From positions 620,001 to 684,000 of the forward strand of contig NZ_CP136628.1 of assembly GCF_032918005.1 (NCBI RefSeq): a stretch of 64,000 nucleotides of DNA, read 5' to 3'. Below the pieces are notes generated by a model. The model did no database searches and had not been told where the DNA came from. It saw only the letters and a list, made by a program, of their open reading frames with translations. Positions 29,983 through 38,808 of the stretch are shown one piece after another. Numbering within the stretch: the first letter of the stretch is position 1; the number at the start of each line of letters is the position of its first letter. Both the position numbers and the translations under genes were made by a program. This stretch comes from Bradyrhizobium sp. NDS-1 (GTDB lineage Bacteria; Pseudomonadota; Alphaproteobacteria; Rhizobiales; Xanthobacteraceae).

Positions 29983-31080
29983 CTATCCGCCGCGCAATGC
30001 CTTGCCGGCGAGCAGGCTGACGAGCTCCTGCTGACGGGAAAGGCCGGTCTTTGAAAGCACGGCTTTGAGTTGCGTGCGCACCGTCTCTCGCGTCACGCCG
30101 ATTTTTGCTGCGAGTGCATCGATCGATCCGGCCTCTGCAACGCCACGTGCGACCTGGGCCTCCGCGGGTGTCAGGTCGAATAGCCCTTGCAGGACTTCCG
30201 CACTCGGCACCGCGCCGCGATCGACGGGTGTTACGATGAGCATGAACGTGGCTTGGGTGAAGATATCGCGTGCCGATCCGCGCACCGGGACGATATGCAG
30301 GACCATCGGTATGCGATTCATCGCCGCCGCGATGGCGAGGGACCTGACGGCCGGGCGGTTGCCGATGAGCGGGGTCCCCAGCGCCGCCAAGAACAACCCG
30401 TCCGCAGTGACATCGGTCAGGGTCAACCGCTCTGCGCGATCTTGGAACAGCGACGGCATCAGCGCCTCGAACAGGCCGTTCGCCGCGAGTAACTTGCCTC
30501 GTTCGCGCAATATCGCCCCGGGTAGCCCGATGGCCTGCAATGCGTCGGCTTGCGCGCGCGCGCGCTCGAAGCCAAGGCGGTTCGCAGTCAGGGACGCCCG
30601 AGCCAGATGAGGCCTCAGGCCATCAAGAAACGAGACGACCTCGCGCGGCACCGGCCCATCGTCCTGGTGTCGCGGCATGACGATCGCAATCGAATCGCCG
30701 CTCGGTATTGAAATGATGGTCCCGGCTCTGTAGCCGATTCCGTGCCTGCGGTAGAAATTGCAGTACACGTCATTGGTCGCGATCTCCTGCTCCGACAGAA
30801 GGTCTCCGTCACTGAGGAAGCCGGCGTAGTTGAGCGCGGCGGCACGCGGCAGCAACGGATCGCGCTCACTCCATCCCTCTTCCAAGAAAAGAGACATGGT
30901 CTGGTCGTGATTGACGGAATTGATCCCGCTGACATAGCCGTCGCGTACCGCGAAAAGCAGTCCGCCATTGCCGCCGACAGCGCTACCGATTTCATTGAGG
31001 ATATCGGGCCACAATGACGGTATGAGCCCGGCCTCGTAGATCCGGTCAATCAGATGATCGAGATGCCCAAATCCACTCAT
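29983..31080 (-). CDS. LuxR-type helix-turn-helix transcriptional regulator
   Basis: The 365-residue protein has an N-terminal sensor part without a recognised domain (about 1-290) and a C-terminal LuxR/GerE HTH: 'LFDLTPAEAQVARGVAEAGSIDALAAKIGVTRETVRTQLKAVLSKTGLSRQQELVSLL' (about 298-357). The recognition helix is 'TRETVRTQLKAVLSKT'. Proteins of this build are common in Bradyrhizobium and usually lack autoinducer-binding domains. No target is evident. Confidence 0.88.
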   Translation of the reverse strand: MSGFGHLDHLIDRIYEAGLIPSLWPDILNEIGSAVGGNGGLLFAVRDGYVSGINSVNHDQTMSLFLEEGWSERDPLLPRAAALNYAGFLSDGDLLSEQEIATNDVYCNFYRRHGIGYRAGTIISIPSGDSIAIVMPRHQDDGPVPREVVSFLDGLRPHLARASLTANRLGFERARAQADALQAIGLPGAILRERGKLLAANGLFEALMPSLFQDRAERLTLTDVTADGLFLAALGTPLIGNRPAVRSLAIAAAMNRIPMVLHIVPVRGSARDIFTQATFMLIVTPVDRGAVPSAEVLQGLFDLTPAEAQVARGVAEAGSIDALAAKIGVTRETVRTQLKAVLSKTGLSRQQELVSLLAGKALRGG

Positions 31081-31280
31081 GCGCAGCGCGAAGAGTTCAT
31101 GGCAGAACTATAGCCGGGTGACCGGGTGACGCAATCCGCACATCGCGAGGCGCCCCGGATCCTTGTCGGGAACCAATCGGTCTGGCGGATTACGCAGGCC
31201 TATGACGGCGGCGAGCCCATCCAGGGGATTGGCAATCCGCACGCCGTGCGTGGCCTACTCCCGAAGGCGTGGCATCGCCC

Positions 31281-32927
31281 CTACCTCACCGCCCCAAAGC
31301 GGCTGTCGAACGAGTTCGACTGCACTACCGGCGCGGCGCCCATGATCTGCGTGGCTTCACCCGCACCATCGCTCACCGACGGCTTCAGCGCCGGCCGCGT
31401 GGCGGCGAGGCGGGTGTCGGTCTGCTTCGCCGGCTCGGCGGGCTTGGCGGCCACGGCCGGCTTCGGCGCGTCCTTTGCGGCATCCTTGGACTTGTCATTC
31501 CCCGGCACGAAGCGGCTCACGGCGGCCTTTAGCCGCGACGCAGCGGTGGGCGGCGTCGGGGCGGTCTGGGCCGGCGCCACGGAGGCGGTGGCTTGCGGCG
31601 GCGGGGTGGCGGCCGTGGTGTCGGATGAGCCCATGCCCATCTTGCGGCCGAGGTTGGAGAAGAAGCCGCCGGATTTTTCGCCGGATTTCTCCTGGGACTT
31701 TTCGGCAGGCTGAGCCGCGGCGACGCGGGTGCTGGTCGCGGGCACGGCGACCACCGGCTCTTCCTGCGGGGCCGGCGCGGACGCCACGCTGTCGAGGTTC
31801 GGCTTGGGCGGATTGACGTGGCTGGGGATCGTGCCCGGCGCCTTCGCCATTGCCAGCATCTGCAGCGTGGTGCCTTCGGCGCCTTCCGACAGGCCGGTCG
31901 AGCCTTCCGGAATCTTCGCGGCGAAGACCTTGTTCATGCCGCCGTCGATGCCGGTGTTCATGCGCGCCACCGGCGTGCCCTTGGCAACGAGCCTGGCGTA
32001 CTCGGCCTCGTCCCTGGCTTGCTTGCCCCGCACGGCGGCGACGATGTCGTCGGGGATCACATAGGCCGGGCACTTCGCCGCGGCGTCGAACACCGGATCG
32101 CGCTTCGCATCCGCCGGTTTGGCCGCGTCGAAGACGTACTTCTTCTCGCAGAAATCGACCTTCGGCTCCTGCCGCGTCACCTCGAAATGATCATAGCCTT
32201 CCTTGATCATCTTCCAGAACGGCATGTTCGGATTGTTCCGGTGCTTGGCCATGTTCACCGGCGTCATCTTGAACGGATAGGCCTGGAGCTGGAACGCCTT
32301 CTGTCCCCCGAAGAAGGATTCGCGCCCGAGCGAATAGATCTCCGCGATCTGCTCGTCCGTCATCGCGTAGCAGCCGCGCGAGGAGCAGTCGCCATGCACC
32401 ATCAGCTGCGAGCCGGTACGGCCCAAAGCCTTGTCGAACGCGTTCGGGTAACCCGTGTTGAAGGAGAGGTAATAGGCCGATTGCGGATTCATCTGGCCCG
32501 GGTTGATCGAGTAGAATCCCTCCGGCGCCTGGCGGTCGCCTTCGCGCACCTTGGGGCCGAGATCGCCCGACCAGCGGCAGATCGGATAGGTCTTGAGCAG
32601 CGCGAACTGACCGTTGCGGGTCTGCTTCCAGACCTCGAGCTCGGCCTCCTGCTTGAACAGGCGCACCAGGATCGGCGACTGCAGATCCATGTCCTTCTCG
32701 ACCATCGCGGCGAGCAGCTTCGGCGGCACCGGCTGGTTGGCCTTGGCGTTGGTCGCGAGCGAGACCTGGTCGGTGTTGCAGCCGGACAGCAGAACGCCAG
32801 CCGTCATCAGCGCAACCGAAGCCAAAAGCGCGCGAGCAAGCGAACGAGAAATCAAGATGGACCCCACACCGTGCCGGGCTACGAAGCGCGAACCCCAATT
32901 TGTTTGGCGCATGATCCGACCGGACAA
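31281..32927 (-). CDS. L,D-transpeptidase (YkuD family) lipoprotein
   Basis: The product (548 residues from the ATG at 32927) has a lipobox LLSGC with Cys50; a GTG at 32867 would give a more normal 30-residue signal and is a good alternative start. The YkuD catalytic motif is H178-G-D-C-S-S-R-G-C186-Y-A-M, with Cys186 the nucleophile. These enzymes make 3-3 cross-links or attach proteins to peptidoglycan. The C-terminal third (about 380-548) is Pro/Ala/Lys-rich and probably disordered. It stands alone. Confidence 0.9.
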   Translation of the reverse strand: MSGRIMRQTNWGSRFVARHGVGSILISRSLARALLASVALMTAGVLLSGCNTDQVSLATNAKANQPVPPKLLAAMVEKDMDLQSPILVRLFKQEAELEVWKQTRNGQFALLKTYPICRWSGDLGPKVREGDRQAPEGFYSINPGQMNPQSAYYLSFNTGYPNAFDKALGRTGSQLMVHGDCSSRGCYAMTDEQIAEIYSLGRESFFGGQKAFQLQAYPFKMTPVNMAKHRNNPNMPFWKMIKEGYDHFEVTRQEPKVDFCEKKYVFDAAKPADAKRDPVFDAAAKCPAYVIPDDIVAAVRGKQARDEAEYARLVAKGTPVARMNTGIDGGMNKVFAAKIPEGSTGLSEGAEGTTLQMLAMAKAPGTIPSHVNPPKPNLDSVASAPAPQEEPVVAVPATSTRVAAAQPAEKSQEKSGEKSGGFFSNLGRKMGMGSSDTTAATPPPQATASVAPAQTAPTPPTAASRLKAAVSRFVPGNDKSKDAAKDAPKPAVAAKPAEPAKQTDTRLAATRPALKPSVSDGAGEATQIMGAAPVVQSNSFDSRFGAVR

Positions 32928-33313
32928 CCGGACCCGTCGTGACGGGCTTTTTCAGCTCACGCCCCAGCGCTTGTGCCCTGAAGCCATTGATTAAAATTCT
33001 AACCTCTGGGTCATGTGGTCGCAACCCGAGCGGGGATCACGAGCCCGTTGGCCCATCGGCATGGTCAACGAAGACTGAATGAACGCGACTTGAGACGGAA
33101 CTTGGGCCTTTCGGCCCCATCAGGACAGAGATCGCCGATTTGGGCAAAAAAAGGGTTAATGCAGGGTTACCGGGGTGATCCGGGGAGGGCTTGTAGGGTG
33201 GGCAAAGGCGCATCGCGCCGTGCCCACGACCTGCGTGTGATCGGTGAGAATTCGTGGGTACGTCGCGCAAGAGCGCGCCTTTGCCCACCCTACGAGACCG
33301 GAAACCGCCCGAA
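32928..33313. other. intergenic region between accA and the L,D-transpeptidase gene
   Basis: No gene is supported in these 386 bases. The right part is occupied by the inverted repeat at 33193-33293; the left part should hold the transpeptidase promoter (read leftward). Confidence 0.5.
33193..33293. repeat. inverted repeat with perfect 19-bp arms downstream of accA
   Basis: GTAGGGTGGGCAAAGGCGC at 33193-33211 is the exact reverse complement of 33275-33293. The arms are 63 bp apart. This sequence type recurs between genes in Bradyrhizobium-like genomes; here it follows the accA stop at 33314 and may help end its transcript. Confidence 0.7.
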
Positions 33314-34279
33314 TCAGGTCAGTTTCCGGCCGATATCGAGGAATTTCTGCCGGCGCTGCTTGCGGATGGCATCGCCATCCAGGCCGCGCATCTCGTCGAA
33401 GGCCTTGGCGATGGCATCGCCGGTGGTGGCGATCATGGCGGCGGGGTCGCGGTGGGCGCCGCCGACCGGCTCCTTCAGGATGGCGTCGATCACGCCGAAG
33501 CGGAGCATGTCCTGGGCGGTGATCTTCATGTTGTTGGCGGCTTCCTGCGCCTTGGTGCCGTCGCGCCAGAGGATGGAGGAGGCGGCTTCCGGCGAGATCA
33601 CGCTGTAGATCGCGTGCTCCAGCATCAACACCTTGTTGGCGGTGGTGATGGCGATGGCGCCGCCCGACATGCCCTCGCCGGTGATGATGGCGACGTTCGG
33701 CACGGTCAGTGCGAGGCACGCGTCGGTCGAGCGGGCGATGGCTTCGGCCTGGCCCCGCTCCTCGGCGCCGATGCCGGGATAGGCGCCGGCGGAATCGGCC
33801 AGCGACAGCACCGGCAGGCCGAACCGCTCGGCCATCTCCATCAGCCGCACGCATTTGCGATAGCCTTCGGGCCGCGCCATACCGAAATTGTGCCGGATGC
33901 GGCTCTCGGTGGAATCGCCTTTTTCCTGGCCCATCACGCAGATCGGCTCACCGCGGAAGCGGCCGAAGCCGGCGACCAGCGCCTCGTCCTCGCCGAACTT
34001 GCGGTCGCCGGCGAGCGGGGTGAATTCGGTGATCAGGCCCTTGATGAAGTCGTTGAAATGCGGCCGCTGCGGATGCCGCGCCACCAGCGTCTTCTGCCAC
34101 GGGGTCAGGTTCGTATAGAGGTCGGCCAGCGCCTGCGCCGCCTTGTCCTCGATGCGCGAGACCTCCTCGGCGATGTCGGTGCCGGAAGCCGCCATGACCC
34201 TGAGTTCATCGAGCTTGGAATCGAGCTCGGCGACGGGCTTTTCGAAGTCGAGATAGCTGCGCATCTGGTCTTGCATCAA
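33314..34279 (-). CDS. accA: acetyl-CoA carboxylase carboxyltransferase subunit alpha
   Basis: AccA with AccD transfers carboxyl from biotin to acetyl-CoA to give malonyl-CoA for fatty-acid synthesis. The 321-residue protein has the N-terminal helical part ('DFEKPVAELDSKLDELR'), 'LTPWQKTLVARHPQRPHFNDFI', and the crotonase-like core with 'ADSAGAYPGIGAEERGQAEAIA' and 'GEGMSGGAIAI'. Length and motifs are typical. It is on the same strand as xerD, with a repeat element between. Confidence 0.97.
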   Translation of the reverse strand: MMQDQMRSYLDFEKPVAELDSKLDELRVMAASGTDIAEEVSRIEDKAAQALADLYTNLTPWQKTLVARHPQRPHFNDFIKGLITEFTPLAGDRKFGEDEALVAGFGRFRGEPICVMGQEKGDSTESRIRHNFGMARPEGYRKCVRLMEMAERFGLPVLSLADSAGAYPGIGAEERGQAEAIARSTDACLALTVPNVAIITGEGMSGGAIAITTANKVLMLEHAIYSVISPEAASSILWRDGTKAQEAANNMKITAQDMLRFGVIDAILKEPVGGAHRDPAAMIATTGDAIAKAFDEMRGLDGDAIRKQRRQKFLDIGRKLT

Positions 34280-34601
34280 CTCAATATAGGGAGGACGGGG
34301 CTAGCGAGCGAAGCGGATTTCAATTGGCGGAGAGAAGTGTAGCTTCTTCAAGGGGTTGGCTTGTGTGCTGCGAGCGGGCCCGCCAAATCAATCGAAAGGC
34401 CCCGGCTCTTTCTGCGGAGATGTGGCCGAAGTCAAGGCGGTTTCCTTCCCCGCTGTCGTCCCTGCGAACGCAGGGGCCCATAACCACAGGGAGAAGTTTG
34501 GCGAAGACTGGCGGTGAAGTGGTCTTCCCGAGGTGCTGACACCGCCCGTCACAGACAGATCACGCGGTATGGGTCCCTGCGTTCGCAGGGACGACAATCG
34601 C
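34280..34601. other. intergenic region between xerD and accA
   Basis: No gene is supported. Most of the region is the dispersed element at 34454-34596; the remaining left part should contain the accA promoter. Confidence 0.5.
34454..34596 (-). repeat. dispersed ~140-bp palindromic element, copy 2
   Basis: This copy is inverted relative to the copies at 20955 and 58580. Its minus strand begins TGTCGTCCCTGCGAACGCAG, continues with 'GGACCCATACCGCGTGATC' and 'CTTCGCCAAACTTC', and ends CTGTGGTTATGGG...GGGACGACA. It shares 'CTTCGCCAAAC' with copy 3, so the two are closer to each other than to copy 1. It abuts the xerD stop at 34602. Confidence 0.75.
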
Positions 34602-35561
34602 TTACTTCTCCGCCAGTGGATGCAGGTCGCGCACCAGGCTCTTCAGCCGCTCCTCGACCACGTGGGTGTAGATCTGGGTCGTGGAGATATCGGTGTGGCC
34701 GAGCAGGGTCTGCACGATGCGCAAATCGGCACCATTGTGCAGGAGGTGACTGGCAAAGGCATGGCGCAGCACGTGCGGCGAGACCAGCCGGGCCTGCAGG
34801 CCCGAGGCGACCGCGAGCTCCTTGAGGTCGCGGGCAAAATGCTGCCGCGTCAGATGCCCACTCTCGCCGAACGAGGGGAATAGCCATTTCGAGGCGGCGA
34901 GGCTGTCCTTCTTCTTCTCGGTTTTCGCCGCTTCCGTCGCCGCGAGGTAATCCGCCATCGCCTGCCGCGAGGCCTCGTTGAGCGGCACCAGGCGCTCCTT
35001 GTTGCCCTTGCCGCGCACCACGATCATGCGGGCGTCGCGCTTGGCCGCCGAGCGCGGCAGCGCCACCAGCTCGGAGACGCGCAGGCCCGTGGCGTAGAGC
35101 ACCTCGAGCAGGCAATAGAGCCGCAAGCTCCGCAGCCGCCTTGCGGGCGAGGCATCCTCCGCCTCGCTCAATTCCTTGGCGCGACGGAGCATGCGGTCGA
35201 CATCGGCGATCGACAGCACCTTCGGCAGGCCGCGGCCGCGCTTGGGTCCGGACAGGATCGCGGCGGGATCCTCGCTGCGGATGCGTTCGTTGAGGAGAAA
35301 GCGATAGAGGTGCCGCATCGCCGACAGCCGGCGCGCGACGCTGGTGGATTTGAAGCCGCGCGTGTCGAGATCGGCGAGATAGTCGCGCAGTGTTTGCGTC
35401 TCCGCGTCCACGAAAGTGTGGCCGACGCGGCCCAGAAATTCCGAGAAATCGGTGAGGTCGCGGCGATAGGCGTCGAGCGTGTTGGGCCCGGCGCCCTGTT
35501 CCGCCGCGAGCATGTCGAGAAACAGGCCGGTGAGCTTGCTATCGGAGGGCTTGATGCGCAT
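34602..35561 (-). CDS. xerD: site-specific tyrosine recombinase XerD
   Basis: XerD with XerC resolves chromosome dimers at dif. The 319-residue protein has an N-terminal SAM-like core-binding domain (about 10-100) and the catalytic residues Arg161 ('ATGLRVSELV'), Lys175 or Lys178 in the beta-hairpin, His263, Arg266 ('HVLRHAFASHLL'), His289 ('LLGHTDISTT') and Tyr298 ('QIYTHV'). Position next to accA and upstream of aroK/aroB fits the chromosomal XerD rather than an integrase of a mobile element. Confidence 0.94.
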   Translation of the reverse strand: MRIKPSDSKLTGLFLDMLAAEQGAGPNTLDAYRRDLTDFSEFLGRVGHTFVDAETQTLRDYLADLDTRGFKSTSVARRLSAMRHLYRFLLNERIRSEDPAAILSGPKRGRGLPKVLSIADVDRMLRRAKELSEAEDASPARRLRSLRLYCLLEVLYATGLRVSELVALPRSAAKRDARMIVVRGKGNKERLVPLNEASRQAMADYLAATEAAKTEKKKDSLAASKWLFPSFGESGHLTRQHFARDLKELAVASGLQARLVSPHVLRHAFASHLLHNGADLRIVQTLLGHTDISTTQIYTHVVEERLKSLVRDLHPLAEK

Positions 35562-35645
35562 GCCCTTCAGGCTAGCTCCTATTTCTTGAGAAACTCACCA
35601 GCAATATCGAGCGGTCGGCGCGCTTCTGAACGTCTCATCGAAGGT

Positions 35646-36053
35646 CTAGGACATGTGGCTGATCGCCGTGGCCTGCGACCAGACCACCATCCATTGCCCA
35701 TCGCGACATTCGTAAGTGTCGGTGTGCCAATAGTCCGCAGGGGCAACCCGGTGACCACCAAACACGATCTCGAGCCTGGCGCGATAGCGAATCACGGCAT
35801 GATCGTTGTGCTGACGAACGGCGATCGCTCCGGGTTCCCACATGAGATATTTGATCTGCCCGCTCTGGATCGCGCCCAGATATTCGGCCTTGGACAGCGG
35901 CATGCCGACCGGCGTGACCAGCTGGAACTCCGGTGCGTGAAGCGGTCCCGCCGCGTCCATGTCGCCGGCGACAAGGGCGCGAAGCCGAGCCCGCTCGGTG
36001 GTGCGGATGTGCTCGGCTTGCGGTGAGTCCGTCTCGGTCGCGTGTCCAGTCAT
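35646..36053 (-). CDS. SnoaL/NTF2-like nuclear transport factor 2 family protein
   Basis: The 135-residue product (ATG at 36053, preceded by GGAG; an ATG at 36086 is also open) shows the NTF2-like pattern 'RLRALVAGDMDAAGPLHAPEFQLVTPVGMPLSKAEYLGAIQSGQIKY' and 'WHTDTYECRDGQWMVVWSQATAI' of DUF4440/SnoaL proteins. Members are enzymes or ligand-binding proteins of diverse role. It follows the SDR gene by 36 bp on the same strand and is probably co-transcribed under TetR control. Confidence 0.85.
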   Translation of the reverse strand: MTGHATETDSPQAEHIRTTERARLRALVAGDMDAAGPLHAPEFQLVTPVGMPLSKAEYLGAIQSGQIKYLMWEPGAIAVRQHNDHAVIRYRARLEIVFGGHRVAPADYWHTDTYECRDGQWMVVWSQATAISHMS

Positions 36054-36089
36054 TGATCGGTTCTCCGGTTCTGCAAGAGTGAACAAAGG

Positions 36090-37139
36090 TCAGCCGGCCT
36101 GCGGCACGGCGATCAGGCGATAATCGATCAGGCTCTGTGCGCTGGCGCGGATGCAGTCCTCGTCAGGACGCGGGCTCCAATTCAGCACGCGACGCGCCTT
36201 GGCGGCACTGACGCTGAGGTCGCGGTCGAGTTCGTGGACGATCATGCGCGAACGACCGCTGAACGGCACCATGGCCCGCACCATCCAGTTCGGCACGTCG
36301 CCGCAAGGCAGATGAGCTGCGTAGGCTGGGAAAGATCTCGCCAGCACGGCGGCCAATTCCCGCAGCCAGAAGAAACCTCCACCAACGATAAAGCGCTCTC
36401 CGGAGGCCTCCGGACAGGTCATCGCACGGATGTGCGCGTCAGCCACGTCGCGCACGTCGACGACCGCAAAGCCGAAGCGCGGCACACGCTTCAACTTGCC
36501 GCTCATCATCTGCCGGATCAGTCCGACGGACGTGCCGCATTGCGGGCCGAGCAGCGGTCCGAAGATCATGCCGGGGTTGATGACGGCCAGATCGAGTCCG
36601 CTCTTGCTGGCAAAGCTCCAGGCGGCCTGCTCGGCCAGCGTCTTCGACCTGTAGTACGGCGTCGCCCGCGGGCTGGTCGGATCAGTCCAGTTGCTTTCGG
36701 TGAAAGGGGCCTGGCCATCGCCGTGATTGGTGGCGGCGATCGAGGATGTCAGGACGACGCGTGCCACACCGGCGTCATGGGCCGCGCGCAGCACCCGCAA
36801 CGCGCCGTCTTTGGCGGTCCTTATCAATTCATTCGCATCGTTCGGCAGCCCTGCCGGAAACGGCGAGGCGGCATGAATCACATAGCGACAGTCCTTCAGC
36901 GCGTCGTCCCATCCGCCGTCGGAGCGGAGATCGGCGCGCGCGAAATCGAGAGCATCGGCCGCGGCGAGCGCTGGCGCGCCAAGCCGGCTCCGGATGCGGT
37001 CGGAGGCGGCCAGGTCGCGGACGGTGCCGCGCACGCGATGGCCGCTCTCCAGCAACTGCCTGGCGATATGTCCGCCGAGAAATCCGCCGATACCCGTCAC
37101 GAGAACCGTGGCGGCCGGGGCGCCAACTTGGGAATGCAT
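36090..37139 (-). CDS. NAD(P)-dependent epimerase/dehydratase (extended SDR, dihydroflavonol-reductase-like)
   Basis: The 349-residue protein has the Rossmann motif 'VTGIGGFLGGHIARQLLESGHRVRGTVRD' (about 14-42) and the YxxxK pair in 'PYYRSKTLAEQAAW', with the 'VINPGMIFGPLLGPQ' segment of extended SDRs of the DFR/cinnamoyl-CoA-reductase type. The substrate is not known. It is divergent from the TetR gene and separated from it by a palindrome-containing gap. Confidence 0.9.
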   Translation of the reverse strand: MHSQVGAPAATVLVTGIGGFLGGHIARQLLESGHRVRGTVRDLAASDRIRSRLGAPALAAADALDFARADLRSDGGWDDALKDCRYVIHAASPFPAGLPNDANELIRTAKDGALRVLRAAHDAGVARVVLTSSIAATNHGDGQAPFTESNWTDPTSPRATPYYRSKTLAEQAAWSFASKSGLDLAVINPGMIFGPLLGPQCGTSVGLIRQMMSGKLKRVPRFGFAVVDVRDVADAHIRAMTCPEASGERFIVGGGFFWLRELAAVLARSFPAYAAHLPCGDVPNWMVRAMVPFSGRSRMIVHELDRDLSVSAAKARRVLNWSPRPDEDCIRASAQSLIDYRLIAVPQAG

Positions 37140-37175
37140 GTAACTTCAAACCTTTAGGACAGGGGGCACTACCGA

Positions 37176-37202
37176 TTAGACAAATGGACTTATTCCGTCT
37201 AA
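37176..37202. promoter_or_regulatory. inverted repeat, candidate TetR operator
   Basis: TTAGAC (37176-37181) and GTCTAA (37197-37202) form an inverted repeat with a 15-bp AT-rich spacer, in the gap between the divergent SDR gene and TetR gene. The size and position fit a TetR dimer site that would repress both genes. Confidence 0.5.
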
Positions 37203-37244
37203 CGTGTATTTGACGTATTGGACGATGACTGTCAATTTGTCTCA

Positions 37245-37841
37245 ATGAATGACAGCGATCGCAAAGCCGGAGCTATTCTCGACGCCGCACTGCCGGTGTT
37301 CGTCCGCCATGGCTTTCGCAAGACGTCGATGGCCGACATCGCGCGCGCGGCGGGCATCTCGCGTGCGGCGCTCTACCTGAGCTTTGGCAGCAAGGAGGAA
37401 TTGTTTCGGGCGGGATCGGAGCGGGCGCACGCCAGGACGATGCGCGACGTCGAGGCCGCCCTCGCTGGTCACGGCGACGTTTTCGACCGGATCGAGTCGG
37501 CGATTGCGGCGTTCCAGCGCGATCTGGTCGTGCCGTTCGCCGGCAGCGCAGATGCGGCGGAGTTGTTCGATACCAACATGGCGCTCGCCAAGGACATCAC
37601 GCTGGCGGCCCGCGCTCGGTTGGTGGCGCTGCTTGCGCGCGCGCTCGCCGATGCGCAGGCAACGGGTGCGATCACCCTGGATGGTGCGAAGGCCACGCCG
37701 TCGGACCTAGCCGGCATCATCGTCGCGGCGATGGAAGGCATCAAGGAGGCCCAGACCGCGGGTCAGAATCTCCTTGATGATACGCGGCTGTTCCTACGCC
37801 TGCTGCGTCAGGCCCTGACCCGAAATCTGCCGGCCGGCTGA
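37245..37841 (+). CDS. TetR/AcrR-family transcriptional regulator
   Basis: From ATG 37245 the protein has 198 residues (an ATG at 37218 would add nine). The N-terminal HTH reads 'AILDAALPVFVRHGFRKTSMADIARAAGISRAALYLSFGSKEELFRA', textbook TetR. The C-terminal ligand domain is not assigned. As a divergent neighbour of an SDR reductase and an NTF2-like gene it probably represses them. Confidence 0.92.
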   Translation: MNDSDRKAGAILDAALPVFVRHGFRKTSMADIARAAGISRAALYLSFGSKEELFRAGSERAHARTMRDVEAALAGHGDVFDRIESAIAAFQRDLVVPFAGSADAAELFDTNMALAKDITLAARARLVALLARALADAQATGAITLDGAKATPSDLAGIIVAAMEGIKEAQTAGQNLLDDTRLFLRLLRQALTRNLPAG

Positions 37842-37857
37842 CGCTCCCGGCCAACGG

Positions 37858-38004
37858 CTATCGTTTGAGAAACCTGTCCGGCGGGATCGTCACCGTCATT
37901 TCCCGCGGCTTCGGATTGACGAAGTTTGCCAGCGCGAAGACCACGCCATAGACGATGCCGGCGATCACGGCGACGGCCGTCAGGAAGCGGAACAGGCTGG
38001 GCAT
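37858..38004 (-). CDS. small single-pass membrane protein (48 aa)
   Basis: This 48-residue frame, too short for many gene callers, begins 'MPSLFRFLTAVAVIAGIVYGV', has one membrane helix (about 6-26) and a soluble tail 'NPKPREMTVTIPPDRFLKR'. The same kind of small protein is conserved next to aroK in Bradyrhizobium-like genomes (from memory). It runs opposite to aroK and converges on the TetR gene. Confidence 0.7.
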   Translation of the reverse strand: MPSLFRFLTAVAVIAGIVYGVVFALANFVNPKPREMTVTIPPDRFLKR

Positions 38005-38184
38005 CGTTCTGGGGTCTCTAGGGGTCTTGTATCGGGCTTGGCGGGCAAATTAACCAATGAAATCATCCAACATGTTCGCCGTTTCGTGGCAAGAGTCCTC
38101 TGGCGAGGGCCCCCCTGGGGTCGTATAGGTGGCCAAAGCATGCCGCCTTTGGCGGCATCGTGCGAGATCCATTCGAGCGAGACA

Positions 38185-38808
38185 ATGTCCGACGCCGCGT
38201 TGCCGATACCAGCCTCGCCCGAAGCCGACATCCTGTCGGCGCTGGGCGCGCGCTCGATCGTGCTCGTCGGCATGATGGGCGTGGGCAAATCCACCATCGG
38301 CCGTCGCATGGCTCTCAGGCTCAAGCTGCCGTTCGTCGATGCCGATACTGAGATCGAGACGTCGGCCCAGATGACCATCCCGGAGATCTTCGAGCGCCAC
38401 GGCGAGTTGTATTTCCGTGACGGCGAGGCGCGGGTGATCGCGCGGCTGCTCGACGGCGGGCCGGTGGTGCTGGCGACCGGCGGCGGCGCCTTCATGCGCG
38501 AGGAGACGCGCGCGCGCATCGCCGCGAAAGCGGTCTCGATCTGGCTCAAGGCCGACCACGACGTCATCATGCGCCGCGTGCGGCGCCGTGCCGATCGCCC
38601 GCTGCTGCAGACCGCCGATCCCGAAGGAACCGTGACGCGCCTCCTCACCGAGCGCGAGCCGGTCTATGGCCATGCCGACCTCACCATCGCCTCGCGCGAC
38701 GTGCCGCACGACAGAATCGTCGAGGAGTGCATCGAGGCGCTGCGCGCACATCTGTGCGGCGAACGGGCCGCCCAGCCACCTGCCGACGTTGCGAGTGCCA
38801 TACGATGA
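38185..38808 (+). CDS. aroK: shikimate kinase
   Basis: AroK phosphorylates shikimate at O3 in chorismate synthesis. The ATG at 38185 gives 207 residues with Walker A 'GMMGVGKST' (29-37), 'FVDADTEIE' (shikimate-binding Asp), 'GGGAFMREETR' and the lid arginine 'RADRPLLQ'. Its N-terminus is about 20 residues longer than E. coli AroK, as usual in Rhizobiales. The stop overlaps the aroB ATG (38805-38808, ATGA). Confidence 0.95.
   Translation: MSDAALPIPASPEADILSALGARSIVLVGMMGVGKSTIGRRMALRLKLPFVDADTEIETSAQMTIPEIFERHGELYFRDGEARVIARLLDGGPVVLATGGGAFMREETRARIAAKAVSIWLKADHDVIMRRVRRRADRPLLQTADPEGTVTRLLTEREPVYGHADLTIASRDVPHDRIVEECIEALRAHLCGERAAQPPADVASAIR

Noticed and set aside
34602..35561. xerD gene as integrase of a mobile element
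   Set aside because: Its size, motif set and place beside accA match chromosomal XerD; no attachment-site duplication or cargo genes are adjacent.
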